64,000 nt of DNA from Salinicoccus sp. YB14-2 (GTDB lineage Bacteria; Bacillota; Bacilli; Staphylococcales; Salinicoccaceae). Below the pieces are notes generated by a model that had not been told where the DNA came from, ran no database searches, and was given only the letters and a program-made list of their open reading frames with translations. The number at the start of each line of letters is the position of its first letter. The first letter of the stretch is position 1. This document shows, in pieces, positions 38,323 through 49,150 of this stretch. Location of the stretch: NCBI RefSeq assembly GCF_001265075.1, contig NZ_LFKO01000002.1, forward strand, positions 573,970-637,969, written 5' to 3'. A program made the translations under genes and the position numbers.

Positions 38323-39933
38323 TCATTGTCTATATATGATTTCCCTGAAATCGATCAGCCCGCTCGGCTGCATCTGGACATTTGTAATCTGCTCATCGTT
38401 TAAATAGTAATAACTGTATTCACGTGTCGCAATTTTTGACAATATATTCTCCGAATGTAAATAATCATAAACTTCGTTCACATAATTTTTGAGTGTTACA
38501 TTATCATCAGCCGGACGCCGGCTTAATTTTTCAACATGAACAGGACTCAACATTTCAGCAAACCTTCTTTCAAATGAGTTGAAAAACACTATCGACTGGA
38601 AGTGATAATTTTGCATCAAAAGCACCCCGCCGATGAATATATCTACACCTTTGTAAGCTTCTGTCCCTTCATCTGAAAATATCCTTTTCACTTCACATTC
38701 ATACCCAATTGATTCCAAGTCTCTTTTAAGCCTTAATCCTTCATCACAGTAGCTTGCTTTCTCCCTTGCTGCCTGAGTACCGATTATTATTTTCTTTAAA
38801 CTATCACTTTTCTGCCTTATCCAGTTCGCTTCATTAATAACCACTTCGTCATTGTTCACCAGATTTTTAAAATTTATATTCTCCAATATCTCTTTTCTTT
38901 CGTTGTCATTCAATTTTATCGTGTTCAGAAGAATGTATTTAAAACCGTCAGGCTTGGTCTCCACCTTATTGTACTGATCAATATTACGCCTTGGATACCG
39001 GGTTATTGTATGCAGTGAATCCTCTTCAGAAAATATGCACTCAAGTCCATCAATCCAAGGCTTCTTCGCATGATACAGGCTGAATTTGGATAATGAAATA
39101 TTACTTTCATTAAGATTTTCAACTTTAAAAGGACCGCACCCTATTTCATAATTCTTATCATGGACTTCCGGTAATATTGAGAAAAAATCATGGGAGAGGA
39201 TGGCTTTTAAATATTCAACTGAGTCGCTGGCAACTATTCTAAATATGTTTTCATCAATTATTTCAAATTCATAATCAGAGATTAGATGCGGCCGGTGGCC
39301 TAATCCCTGCTCCAGGCTGGATTTGATGTCATTTGAAGTGACGGGACTTCCATCATGAAACCATAAATCTTTTTTTAAATAAAATACCCATCCCTCTTCA
39401 TCACTCTCAAAATGATGCAGCATATTCATATCGTACTTGTCATACTGCTCATTGTACTTGAATAATGTATCGTGGATCATCGATATAAAATGACTGTCGT
39501 ATCTGGATACGGCATTTAAAGGATTGATCCGAAGTTCGACATCCGGAAGTGAAAATGTCAATTTACTCATGTTGGACCCCGAACCTGATTTTAATAAGTA
39601 AGACGTAAACCACAGATGGAATGAATTATCATCCATCAGTTTCTCTTCCTTTACAAAATCGATGATGTCCGTCATTTTACTTTTATCATTCAAATCTTTG
39701 ATCAACAGCTTGGCCGCTTCCAATTTGCCGATATTCAAAGAAACTCTTGTTTTATTGCCTCTGCCCATTCCCCGCTGTACATCCAAAAGTTCATCTGCTT
39801 CAAATTGCCGCATCAATTTTTGCATATAACGGTTGCTGACGCCGCATAGACCTGCCAGCTCTCTGATCGTTATTTCCTTATAAACATTTTCTTCATCGAC
39901 TATCTTTGAAATCAAATATAAGTACTGATACAT
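38323..39933 (-). CDS. SgrR-family transcriptional regulator with solute-binding domain
   Basis: A 536-residue protein with an N-terminal winged-helix domain (TIRELAGLCGVSNRYMQKLM) joined to a type 5 extracellular solute-binding-like domain (WFHDGSPVTSNDIKSSLEQG, IGCGPFKVENLNESNI). This is the SgrR architecture, a cytosolic regulator that senses a small ligand. It is divergent from the MFS gene at 40041, with an inverted repeat between them, so it most likely controls that exporter. Confidence 0.88.
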   Translation of the reverse strand: MYQYLYLISKIVDEENVYKEITIRELAGLCGVSNRYMQKLMRQFEADELLDVQRGMGRGNKTRVSLNIGKLEAAKLLIKDLNDKSKMTDIIDFVKEEKLMDDNSFHLWFTSYLLKSGSGSNMSKLTFSLPDVELRINPLNAVSRYDSHFISMIHDTLFKYNEQYDKYDMNMLHHFESDEEGWVFYLKKDLWFHDGSPVTSNDIKSSLEQGLGHRPHLISDYEFEIIDENIFRIVASDSVEYLKAILSHDFFSILPEVHDKNYEIGCGPFKVENLNESNISLSKFSLYHAKKPWIDGLECIFSEEDSLHTITRYPRRNIDQYNKVETKPDGFKYILLNTIKLNDNERKEILENINFKNLVNNDEVVINEANWIRQKSDSLKKIIIGTQAAREKASYCDEGLRLKRDLESIGYECEVKRIFSDEGTEAYKGVDIFIGGVLLMQNYHFQSIVFFNSFERRFAEMLSPVHVEKLSRRPADDNVTLKNYVNEVYDYLHSENILSKIATREYSYYYLNDEQITNVQMQPSGLIDFREIIYRQ

Positions 39934-39947
39934 ATTATCCTCCGAAA

Positions 39948-39988
39948 GGATGAACTAAATTTATAAATAATTCTATTTTTGTTCATCC
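39948..39988. promoter_or_regulatory. Inverted repeat between sgrR-like and MFS genes
   Basis: GGATGAAC (39948-39955) and GTTCATCC (39981-39988) form a perfect 8-bp inverted repeat with 25 bp between, in the divergent promoter region. The copy near 39948 is next to the regulator's ribosome site. Likely operator. Confidence 0.55.
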
Positions 39989-40040
39989 ATATTCATCTTA
40001 TAATATTTTTAATACAAATTATAGGATGGAGGTCATATTA

Positions 40041-41231
40041 TTGGATACCATTTATAAGAACTCGCAATTTTTGATCGTATTGATCACTTCTACACTTGGC
40101 GGATTTTTCGCATCATTTTTCATATTCACGATTCCGATTTTAATCTATGAAATGACAAGTTCCGTCCTTGCGATGAGCACGATGAGAGCAATAGAGTTTG
40201 TTCCGAATCTGGTGCTGGCCATCTTCATAGGTGTCATCGTCGACCGATACAAGCGAAAGAATATGCTTCTCATTGCAACAATCACTCAAATTGTCTGTAT
40301 TGGTGCCATAATCTTCCTCATCACTGCAGACACACTTAATCTTGCGATTCTGTACATACTCAGCTTTATAATATTTGTCACTGTCTACATGAAAGGCAGT
40401 GCAAAGCATTCCATACTCCCAAATATGGTGCACGACACTCAGCTGAGTGATGCCAATGCAAAACTGTCCTTTTACGGAACTGTCTCAGGTATTATTGCAC
40501 CAAGTCTGGCAGGTATCTGCTATGCTCTTTATGGTGTTAATTTCAATATTGCTGTATATCTCATAGGTACTGTAATCGTTTTGTTCCTGTACTTCTTTAT
40601 CAAAGTGGAAGAGAAGATTGAAAGGTCGGGTAAAAATATAAAGGGGGATATTATGGATGGCTGGCATGCACTCACTGAAAACAAAGATTTGTGGAACCTG
40701 ACCATCATCATCCTTTTCATCAATTTAAGCTCTTCCATTTCCGGGGCTGTACTCACTTTCTTTGCACTCGACAGCATAGAAATATCTGAAATGGAGCTTG
40801 GCTATATATTTACAGGGTCGGCAATCGGTGCATTGGCTGGAGCACAGCTCACCAAGCATGCAGAGAGGCTCATGGATAAAGGTAAGATATTTACAGTGTC
40901 CTATTTTATATCACTCGGCGGTTACCTGCTTCTATTCTTTGCACACCACTGGGTGGTCATGCTCACTTCGATGTTTATGATTGGCATGGCAGTGACTTTG
41001 AATAATATCCAATACTTGTCACTGAGGCAGACCTCAACTCCGAATCACCTGCTCGGGAGAGTGGCAGGTACCTCATCGATGATCATGAAACTTTCCATGC
41101 CACTCGCTTTTTTGATCTCGGGTGTCATCGGTGAAATGATTGACGTCAGATACATGTTTATATTGTCAGTCGCCGTTCTCATCTTTGTCATATTCTTTTC
41201 ATTCAATAAAAGCATCTACAAGATGAAATAG
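40041..41231 (+). CDS. MFS transporter (efflux type)
   Basis: A 396-residue major facilitator with about twelve membrane segments and the motif A-like loop GVIVDRYKRKNMLLIA between helices 2 and 3. The family (MFS_3/BacE/SetA-like) exports drugs or sugars. I prefer a TTG start at 40041 (8 nt after GGAGGTC); the ATG at 40026 overlaps the ribosome site. It is divergent from the SgrR-like gene, an arrangement repeated in staphylococci. Confidence 0.88.
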   Translation: MDTIYKNSQFLIVLITSTLGGFFASFFIFTIPILIYEMTSSVLAMSTMRAIEFVPNLVLAIFIGVIVDRYKRKNMLLIATITQIVCIGAIIFLITADTLNLAILYILSFIIFVTVYMKGSAKHSILPNMVHDTQLSDANAKLSFYGTVSGIIAPSLAGICYALYGVNFNIAVYLIGTVIVLFLYFFIKVEEKIERSGKNIKGDIMDGWHALTENKDLWNLTIIILFINLSSSISGAVLTFFALDSIEISEMELGYIFTGSAIGALAGAQLTKHAERLMDKGKIFTVSYFISLGGYLLLFFAHHWVVMLTSMFMIGMAVTLNNIQYLSLRQTSTPNHLLGRVAGTSSMIMKLSMPLAFLISGVIGEMIDVRYMFILSVAVLIFVIFFSFNKSIYKMK

Positions 41232-41312
41232 ATTTGATCAGTTTCTCATGCAGTGGGTAAACACAATATATTCAAAATTATCTCTTTACCTCTCATCAAT
41301 TAATTTATACAC

Positions 41313-42529
41313 TTACTCCAGGTCCACATCACTTCTAAAATGATCTGGAGTCCACGGAATATAAATGTCAGGTTCCACCCCGCCCTCTCGGCCGAACGTT
41401 GCTTCTCCTGTCATTTTAGAAATGCTGTAGTCAAATTCATAATCTCCATAATCAACAGTCACCACATTGAAATAATTCATGATTCCCATTGTTGGCCTGC
41501 CGACGACCGTCACTTTATCCGATTTCTTCACATTGGCACAAAAGTATCTCCTGAAATTCCGTAATAATAATCAGTCAGAATATAGACATGCCGGGGTGTA
41601 AATCCATTTTCTAACAAATACTCGGATTCTTCGGGCACTTCTAGAAATCCTTTACCATAATTGGTTTGAAAAGACTTAGTCTCTTCATGTATTGATTTTC
41701 TGGTTTCTTCATCCAAATCCTGTGTTAAATAATCCTCCAGCTCATTAATCCAGAGATCACAGTTTCTCACTGTATAATTCGTATACATACTTTCATCAGA
41801 ACCAAAGAGATTTTTGAATTTTACTTTGTAATCAAAAATATAATCCAGCAATGGGAAATAAAATTCATCATTTCCACCGTGGTTGACTCGGACATCGACA
41901 ATTAAATTTTCAGTTTTCTGCAGTATATCTTTATTGTCTTTAAGTATATCCAATATAGGTTTCTCTTCTGCAAAATCTGTTATCTTCAAATAAGTAGTGT
42001 CACTGCTGATATTATCGAAATAGTATTCCGGATTATATGAATCATATTCATAACTTGATAAAACCATCTCAAATTGAGTTTCATTTCTTTCGATTAAAAT
42101 CTTCCTAGATTTTATTAAGCCATACTGCCACTGCTGCCTTTCATGATCACTCTCTTCCTATTCCTTAGAGTACCTTTTTGCCATTTGTGAAATAGTCAGT
42201 CCATCTATAAGGATGACCCTATCTCCTGCTTCTATACGTTTCTCTTCATCAGCTTTGATGACATATAACGCATCCTGGAACTTTCTGACCTGGAAGCCGA
42301 TGCTCAAAGGCGTTTTATTTTTTGACGTAAACCATAAATGACCGTCTTTAAAATCCAATAAATAACTTTGAATGGTTGATTTGAATTCTTCATCGGACAT
42401 ATCATCTGTAATCCGGTACTTCTCTCGACAATTAATCTCTGCTTTATCAATATGACCGGAGTAGTCTTTTCTTAAAATATCCTGCATATCTTTAAATATC
42501 TCAGTTTTAGTCGGCATATTTCCTCTCAT
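41313..42529 (-). pseudogene. S41 family peptidase, two frameshifts
   Basis: Three consecutive frames make one protein. The first (42529-42158) has an N-terminal helical part and a PDZ-like piece (IEAGDRVILIDGLTISQM). The second (42067-41528) has the S41 core (NLIVDVRVNHGGND, HVYILTDYYYGISGDTF). The third (41531-41313) has KVTVVGRPTMGIMNYFNV and GVEPDIYIPWTPD. Frame changes occur near 42110 and 41532. All three parts are in the right order for a C-terminal processing protease-like enzyme of about 400 residues. Confidence 0.85.
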
Positions 42530-42555
42530 GATTATACTTGACCTCCTTCCAAAGA

Positions 42556-43059
42556 TTAAATATCCAATGCTTTAAATTCGATGGTCTGCTGAATTTCTTC
42601 AAAAAATATATCTTTTGCTTCTCGATAATCACTCATACTCGAATTTTCATATTTCAATTTCAACGCATCATATTCATTTTTCAAATCCATATTCTGCAGT
42701 AACACGTCGCGAAATTTCCAGAAAAAATCAAATTCTGATCCGATGACAGTAAGTTGTATACCTAAAGGCGGATTGGTTTCATCATCTTTAAAAGCCCTGA
42801 ATTCTTTTGTTTTAATACTGCTGTTATTAGTGTCATACATTTCAGATAAAATATTAACGGCATGATTGAACTGATTTGGACTGACACGAACCTGGATGTC
42901 CAAGTCCCCTTTAGTCACACTGTCCGGTATCGCGGTACTTCCGACATGTTGTATATCTGCACCTGGAATCATCCTGTTTATTTCATTCTTATGATATTTA
43001 AACGTAATTTCTGCATCCCTTAAGATTTCTGCATCATTATAAAAGTTCACTCTTTCCAC
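42556..43059 (-). CDS. GrpB family protein
   Basis: A 167-residue protein of the GrpB/UPF0157 family, a nucleotidyltransferase-like fold: the signature ADIQHVGSTAIPDSVTKGDL and the later GIQLTVIGSEFDFFWKFRDV. No enzymatic activity is established for the family. Ribosome site GGAGGAGATTCTTCGTGGAAAG precedes a start at 43059, somewhat distant. It is 26 bp upstream of the S41 remnant. The first domain of the fusion protein at 48200 belongs to the same family. Confidence 0.85.
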   Translation of the reverse strand: MERVNFYNDAEILRDAEITFKYHKNEINRMIPGADIQHVGSTAIPDSVTKGDLDIQVRVSPNQFNHAVNILSEMYDTNNSSIKTKEFRAFKDDETNPPLGIQLTVIGSEFDFFWKFRDVLLQNMDLKNEYDALKLKYENSSMSDYREAKDIFFEEIQQTIEFKALDI

Positions 43060-43362
43060 GAAGAATCTCCTCCTTTAAGCTGTAATCATTGTTCAATTCC
43101 TTAAAATCAGCATAAAAAATTCCTCCCATAATTGAGAGGACTATATCTGAAACATTTAAAGTACACTAATAAAATCCCGCACAAGGACAATATATTAAGA
43201 TGATAAATGGGCAGACTAATCCTATTTTTTAACGTTGTTTTTGCACTGAATAAAAAATTGGATTAATTGCTCATCGGCCGTTCCTCATCTCTTCAAATTT
43301 GTTATAGTTAATGTATCATTTAATTTTCGAATTATCAATCAATTATATAAAAGGTGTTAACT

Positions 43363-44010
43363 ATGGAAAAGACGATCAATCAAATCATTGAGTATATAAA
43401 TAAATCTGATGAAAGGCTGATCATCGGCATCTCAGGGCATGGCGCTTCCGGTAAATCCACTTTTGCGGAAAAGCTGACCAGCAAGTTGAACAAAGATGTA
43501 TACAACCTTTTGAATACTGATGCTTACATCATCCCTTCAAAGTATCGAAAAGATATACAGGCAGCCTATCCGTCTAAGGGAGAAAAACATACATACAAAG
43601 TAACAGCATGTATGCCGGCTGCCCATGAACTGGGCAGTCTAACCAGAGATATTCTTCTTTTGAGAAATGGTGAGGATTTAAGAACCATCGATGCCCACTG
43701 GTCTCCTTCTGAACTTCTATACGGCAGCAGGAGAGTGACGATTATTGAAGGCATGAGTGTGGCTTTTATTGATAAAAATCTGTTTGATCTGAGCATTTAT
43801 ATTTTCACTGATGAACAGACCGAGTTTGACAGAAGATCGGATAGAGATGTAAATGAAAGAGGGAGAAACCTTCAGCAGTTGAAGGACTCCCACCATGAGC
43901 GAAGGATTCAATATGAAATGTTCATGCATCCGGAAAGTGAGAGTTTTGATGTAGTCATTGATAATTCGGATGATGGTTTTAAGACAGTAAAGTCATGTTT
44001 CAATGACTAA
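43363..44010 (+). CDS. Uridine kinase-like P-loop protein
   Basis: A 215-residue nucleoside-kinase-like protein. Walker A is GISGHGASGKSTFAEKL, the Asp-Tyr-like region is NTDAYIIPSKYR, and the lid arginines lie in FDRRSDRDVNERG. It resembles the uridine kinase family found beside other small enzymes in staphylococci; the substrate is uncertain. I use ATG 43363 with AAAGGTG upstream. Its stop overlaps the stop of the convergent aroA-like gene. Confidence 0.8.
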   Translation: MEKTINQIIEYINKSDERLIIGISGHGASGKSTFAEKLTSKLNKDVYNLLNTDAYIIPSKYRKDIQAAYPSKGEKHTYKVTACMPAAHELGSLTRDILLLRNGEDLRTIDAHWSPSELLYGSRRVTIIEGMSVAFIDKNLFDLSIYIFTDEQTEFDRRSDRDVNERGRNLQQLKDSHHERRIQYEMFMHPESESFDVVIDNSDDGFKTVKSCFND

Positions 44011-45350
44011 ATATAACTGATATTCAAGCCTAGACTTTCCAGCATCTCAAAGTATTGTGGGCAAGTTTTCGAAACACATCCCGGATCATTTAATTGAACG
44101 CCTTCGATTTTTGACCCTAAAAGTGATAATGACATTGCGACTCTGTGGTCATCATGGGTATCAAGCAATGTCGGCTCCGGTACGCCTGGATACACTTTTA
44201 ATCCGTCTTTGAACTCCTCTACTTTAATGCCTGACTTGGATAATGATTCACTCATTACAGAAATCCTGTCTGATTCATGATATCTTATATGCTCGACATC
44301 TTTTATGGTTATCGGGCCATCTGCGAATACGGCTAATACTGCTAAAGTCAGAGCTTGATCAGACATCTCCCTCATGGAGATTTCAAAACCGCCTTTCAAT
44401 TGCTCAATGCCTTCCAATTCGATAAAAGACTTTCCTCTCCTAACTTTACATCCCATCTTTTCAAGAATATCCAACATTTTTATATCCGGCTGTTTTGTTT
44501 CACGAGTTAAGTTATCAATCCGTATCCTGCCATTGTTCAATGCAGCCAGTGCCAGAAAATAGCATGCCGTTGATGCATCAGCTTCCAAATTTACATCTTG
44601 GGGTTTGTATGCCGAAGGATACACAACTATTTTACTCAGACTGTTATCATATTGTAATGTTGCACCGAACTTTTCCATCAGCTCTATCGTCAATTTGACA
44701 TAAGCATGCTGGACAATATGGTCTTCGATATTAATTGTGAGCGGTTCTGTAAAATAAGGTGCTGCAATCAATAGGCCGCTGATATACTGGCTGGATAATT
44801 TTCCTGACATATTAATTTCACCACCGGTCAAATTCTTTCCTTGTATCCGGAGTGGATAATGCCCTCTATGATTCAAATGACCGACGTCAGCTCCCACCTC
44901 TTTCAACGCTTCGACCAAAGGTTCAACAGGCCTTTTACTCATACTATGACTGGCTTAGATCTTCCACTCGCCTTCACCAGATGTGGCGAGCGCTCCAGGC
45001 AGAAACCTGGCAATCGTTCCGGCGGCACCAATATACAGATCATTGGACTGCCATCTGCCGCCATTACCTCTGATCCATACAGTTTCATTTTGAATTTCAA
45101 TATCTATGCCTAATTTCTTTAAAGTGTCGATACACCAGAAAGAATCATCGCTTTTTAAAACATCTGATATCTTTGATGTACCCTCAGCCAATGCGGCTAT
45201 AATCAGTGCACGGTTCGTCAGACTTTTACTGCCTGGAATCGTTATTGTGCTGTTTATCATTTCTTTGCCCGGTGAGATACTTAATGCTTCCGTTTCTGTC
45301 AGAGTGCTCCAGGGACTGCGTGCTCTTATATCAATTTTCTGATCTGCCAA
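44007..45350 (-). pseudogene. EPSP synthase (AroA-like) with one in-frame TAA
   Basis: The frame from TTG 45350 (8 nt after AAGGTGG) to 44007 is continuous except for a single TAA at 44955-44957. The two halves join as EGEWKI-stop-ASHSMSKRPVEPL. All main motifs are intact: TIPGSKSLTNRALIIAAL, DLYIGAAGTIARFLPGAL, LTGGEINMSGKLSSQYISGL, EADASTACYFLALAA and DTHDDHRVAMSLSLLG. No other base change is needed. It stands alone, divergent from a LysR gene, and is probably a second, special-purpose EPSP synthase. The second half has no ribosome site of its own. Confidence 0.85.
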
Positions 45351-45461
45351 TATGATTACCACCTTATAATAATGATTTTTCCATCTGATTTAAGTATAAT
45401 TCTAATAAAGACATAAATGAAATCAGTATATTTTAGAACAGTCATAGGTGCTGTCTATATC

Positions 45462-46352
45462 ATGGATTTAAATCTTTATCATATTTTTCATACTACTGCA
45501 CTCGAACAAAACTTCAGCAGGGCTGCTGACAAGCTGTTCATTACTCAACCAAGCGTGAGCCACGCAATCAAACAGTTGGAAGAAAAGCTTGGAGTAAAGT
45601 TGTTTACAAGGACATCACGGGGTGTCCGTTTAACTCCTGAAGGTCAAACTTTACTGGATAACATAACACCTGTTTTCGGATTAATAGATAATGCTGAACA
45701 GAAGCTTTCAGAACTGAGAAATTTCCAAAACGGACATGTCACCATCGGCGGCAGTGATTCAACATGTAAACACTATCTGTTACCTCATATCCAAACTTTC
45801 CAGGAGAAATATCCTGAGATACGGATAAAACTTCAACATGGCTCAACACCTGAGATAATCGGAAAATTGAAAAATGGCATGATTGATATCAGTCTGGTCC
45901 ATCTGCCAATCAATGAAAATCAGATTCATGTTACCGAGTATTTGAATATCCACAGTACTTTTGTCGTCGGAGAAAAATATGAAGCCTTGGCAGGCAAGAA
46001 TCTGTCGCTTGAACAATTAACAGCCCACCCTTTGATCTCCTTTTCGGAAACAAGCAGCTCGAGAAGATTTCTCAACCAGCTGTTCCAAAAGCAGGGAATG
46101 AATGTAAAACCGGATATAGAAGTTGGCAGTGTGGAACTGATGATAGAATGTGCAAAAATTGGGATGGGCATCGCATTTGTCACGAAAGAACTGATATTAG
46201 AAGAACTGGAGAATGAAGAGCTGTTCGAAGTGTATTTAAATGAAAATATAGATGAAAGAAAGATAGGCGTAATTACAAAGGACGACACTCCTTTATCACT
46301 GGCAGCTGATGAGTTTTACAGGCACTTGTTTGAATCTAATGACAAACTTTGA
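45462..46352 (+). CDS. LysR family transcriptional regulator
   Basis: A 296-residue regulator with an N-terminal winged helix (FSRAADKLFITQPSVSHAIK, LEEKLGVKLFTRTSRGVRLT) and a LysR substrate domain. It is divergent from the aroA-like gene and very likely controls it. I start at ATG 45462 (MDLNLYHIF); the 15 codons before have no proper ribosome site and lie within the shared promoter region. Confidence 0.9.
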   Translation: MDLNLYHIFHTTALEQNFSRAADKLFITQPSVSHAIKQLEEKLGVKLFTRTSRGVRLTPEGQTLLDNITPVFGLIDNAEQKLSELRNFQNGHVTIGGSDSTCKHYLLPHIQTFQEKYPEIRIKLQHGSTPEIIGKLKNGMIDISLVHLPINENQIHVTEYLNIHSTFVVGEKYEALAGKNLSLEQLTAHPLISFSETSSSRRFLNQLFQKQGMNVKPDIEVGSVELMIECAKIGMGIAFVTKELILEELENEELFEVYLNENIDERKIGVITKDDTPLSLAADEFYRHLFESNDKL

Positions 46353-46368
46353 TGTAAGGAGAGTTCAT

Positions 46369-46934
46369 ATGTATTTTTCACTATGCCATCAAGTAAAATC
46401 CATTCTTTCAGACTATGATAAAACTTGGTTTATCGCTGGCGGATGGGCAATTGATCTATTTTTGGGTAGGGAAACACGAAGCCACGGTGATATAGAAATT
46501 GCAATTTTTCGGATAGACCAATTCTCATTGAAATCATACCTCGAGGATTGGGAGATAAAGAAAGTGATAGATGGTACATTTCATGAATGGAAGAATGAAC
46601 AATTGGTGCACCCTATTTATGAATTACATGCTTCTCACAAACATTCAAATATGAAAATGGAAATCCTATTAAATGAAAACTATCAATCAGACTGGATATT
46701 CAGAAGAGACTCAAGAATAAAACTCCATGAAAAATCTATCTTTAATATCTCTGAGGATGGTATTCCCTATTTAAAACCCGAAATCATCCTTCTATATAAA
46801 GCAAATTAGATCAGGATAAAGATAATATGGATTTTCATAGAGCTGTAAAATATATTTATTATGAGAGTAGAAAATGGTTAAAATATGCTCTTGAAATTCA
46901 TCAGCCAGCTCATGATTGGTTGAGATATTTATGA
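46369..46934 (+). pseudogene. Aminoglycoside nucleotidyltransferase-like protein, frameshifted
   Basis: GGAGAGTTCAT precedes MYFSLCHQVKSILSDY. The body shows the nucleotidyltransferase pattern WFIAGGWAIDLFLGRETRSH, then GDIEIAIFR, and ends at a TAG after YLKPEIILLYKAN. In the +1 frame the sequence goes on with LDQDKDNMDFHRAVKYIYYE and stops at 46934, giving a normal C-terminus. One indel near 46803 has broken the gene. Confidence 0.8.
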
Positions 46935-47032
46935 AGTTTATGAACTTATTAAACGAAACTGATTTTTTTAATATACTTTGATTATTAAATATTAATATGA
47001 TTGAATAGAGCTAAACACGAGGGGGAATATGG

Positions 47033-47494
47033 ATGAACACTAGACTTGCGGTTTTAAAAGATATTGACCAGTTGATAAAAATGCGTTGGGACTTCACGAT
47101 GGAAGACAATGATTATGCACAACGTATAAAAGAAGAAGACTATGAATCTTTTAAAAAGGAGTGTCATCAATTTTTAAATGCTGCTATTCAAAGTGATAAT
47201 TGGTTTATATGGATAGTAGAGATAAATGATAAAATCGTTTAACATATCTATATAGAATTAGTTCATAAAGTGCCTAGACTAGGTAGAGTGACCTACCCTT
47301 TTGCCTTTATGACAAATGTTTATACAATACCTGAAAATAGAGGAGAAGGAATCGGCGGTCAATTAATTACAAAAGTGAATGCCTGGTCCAAAGAACAGAA
47401 TAATGAATTTATAATAGTTTGGCCCAGTGAAACAAGCATTGATTTTTATAAAAGATACGGTTATCACCATTGTAATGAATCGATGGAATTCTAG
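47033..47494 (+). pseudogene. GNAT acetyltransferase with one in-frame TAA
   Basis: GAGGGGGAATATGG precedes MNTRLAVLKDIDQLIKMRWD. A single TAA (47240-47242) interrupts the frame after EINDKIV; the same frame continues HIYIELVHKVPRLGRVTYPF and NRGEGIGGQLITKVNAWSKE (acetyl-CoA motif) to a normal end (YKRYGYHHCNESMEF). Related proteins have a serine at the interrupted position, as I remember them. No other lesion is seen. Confidence 0.8.
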
Positions 47495-47553
47495 AATAAA
47501 AGAAAATTGATATCTAAATTCTAGCTGTTCTAACTAAACTTCGTTATGTAAAT

Positions 47554-48042
47554 TTATAAATAAGACTCCATAGTCAATTGAACACCGTACTCAGTATTAA
47601 TTTTATCAACAACTTGAAACCCTTGTTTTTCCCACATACTCACTGCAGGTATATTATCCTTTATAACCCCTAATCTGATGTTTTTCATGTTGTTCTCAAT
47701 CATCATCGATTTAGCTCTATTATAAACTTCTTGACCAATCCCTTGACCTCTGTAGTTTTGATCTACAACTAGATATCCAATCATACAAGTGGCATTATCC
47801 GGATAACTTAACAGTATATCCAGAAAACCGATTAAATCATTCTGTTTGTATATGCCGAGAACGTTTTTATTATTTAGTGGTACATCTAGCGGCACATCCA
47901 AAAGGAACTCTTCTTTTACTTCTTTAAAAGTCGGCTTATATTCAACGTAATCATCAAAGTAGTCCTTATTTTTCATGATAAGATCATAAAAATTTTCCAA
48001 GTCATTATTTTCATCGATTGATTTCAATTGTATAGTATTCAT
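47554..48042 (-). CDS. GNAT family N-acetyltransferase
   Basis: A 162-residue GNAT enzyme with the acetyl-CoA motif VVDQNYRGQGIGQEVYNRAK and the C-terminal KDNIPAVSMWEKQGFQVV. A six-residue internal echo, DVPLDVPL, lies near residue 55. Start ATG 48042 follows GGAG at 6 nt. Substrate unknown. Confidence 0.85.
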   Translation of the reverse strand: MNTIQLKSIDENNDLENFYDLIMKNKDYFDDYVEYKPTFKEVKEEFLLDVPLDVPLNNKNVLGIYKQNDLIGFLDILLSYPDNATCMIGYLVVDQNYRGQGIGQEVYNRAKSMMIENNMKNIRLGVIKDNIPAVSMWEKQGFQVVDKINTEYGVQLTMESYL

Positions 48043-48199
48043 ATATGCTCCATCCATTTTTTATTCATCTATTTTAATACCCAGTCTAGTTCTCAACATC
48101 CATTTTAGCATATTAATAAAAGTAGAATAAGACTTTAATTTCAGAATTTTATGATATATCATATTGTAATATAACAACTGAATTGAGGGGTAGTAAAAC

Positions 48200-49150
48200 A
48201 TGAAACTGGGACTGAAAAATGATGAAGTCATATTAGTAGATCATACACCTGAGTGGAAAGAGGAATTTTTAAAAATGAAAAGTTGTTTGATCCGACATAC
48301 TCAACTGGAAGAATATCAGGTAGAGCATATTGGCAGTACAGCAATCAAAGATATGTCAGCCAAACCAATCATTGATATATTAGTCGGTATTGAATCAATA
48401 AGTGATATAGATAAATCCGTATTTAAGTCCTTCTACAAAGCAGGTTTTCTTAGGTTGAAAGTCGAACGTCCAAACGAAATCGTTTTAGCAAGATTCACTG
48501 ATGAGACATACAAGATAAAGACGCATTACATACATTTAGTCGATTATCAGGGTGAATTATGGAATAAGTTGATTTTCTTCAGGGATTATTTAAATTCAAA
48601 CAGAGCCGTAAGACAACAGTATTCAGATATTAAAAAAGATTATCTCAAAAATTCTTCAACTGGTATAAATGCCTACACCCATCATAAAGAAGCTTTTGTT
48701 AAATCGATTATGGATAAAGGATACGATGATCACTTTATAAAATGGTGTTGTGAGCTGTGTAATATAAACCTAAACACCAATCAGAAAATCATATTTGAAA
48801 ATGAACACAGTCTTTTTCTTCAACTCGACGACTATCAGGAAAAAGGTGTTTTACTCGAAGGTTGCGGTATAATCATACCGAAGGCACATCGAAAGACTGT
48901 TTTTGATTTGACCAGAGAAGAATGGACATCCATGTATGATTTAATCGGTACAGTTAAAAACCATATTGATCAAAAGCACTCCCCTGAAGGATATAATATC
49001 GGTTGGAATATCAATGAAACAGGCGGTCAGAATATTAATCATGCCCATATGCATATCATTCCAAGATATTCAGACGAAAATCTGGCTGGTAAAGGCATAC
49101 GTTCCCACTTGAAAAGTGAACAAAATTATAGAAATGCAGATACCGAATGA
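48200..49150 (+). CDS. GrpB-HIT domain fusion protein
   Basis: A 316-residue protein with two domains. Residues 1-170 are GrpB/UPF0157 (VEHIGSTAIKDMSAKPIID, YKIKTHYIHLVD). Residues 180-316 are a HIT hydrolase domain: CELCNI, then EGYNIGWNINETGGQNINHA and HMHIIPRY, the histidine triad HxHxHxx. HIT proteins hydrolyse or transfer nucleotides from NMP conjugates. Fusion of the two suggests a nucleotide-linked reaction. It overlaps the APH gene by 4 bp (ATGA). Ribosome site GAGGGGTAGTAAAAC. Confidence 0.88.
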   Translation: MKLGLKNDEVILVDHTPEWKEEFLKMKSCLIRHTQLEEYQVEHIGSTAIKDMSAKPIIDILVGIESISDIDKSVFKSFYKAGFLRLKVERPNEIVLARFTDETYKIKTHYIHLVDYQGELWNKLIFFRDYLNSNRAVRQQYSDIKKDYLKNSSTGINAYTHHKEAFVKSIMDKGYDDHFIKWCCELCNINLNTNQKIIFENEHSLFLQLDDYQEKGVLLEGCGIIIPKAHRKTVFDLTREEWTSMYDLIGTVKNHIDQKHSPEGYNIGWNINETGGQNINHAHMHIIPRYSDENLAGKGIRSHLKSEQNYRNADTE

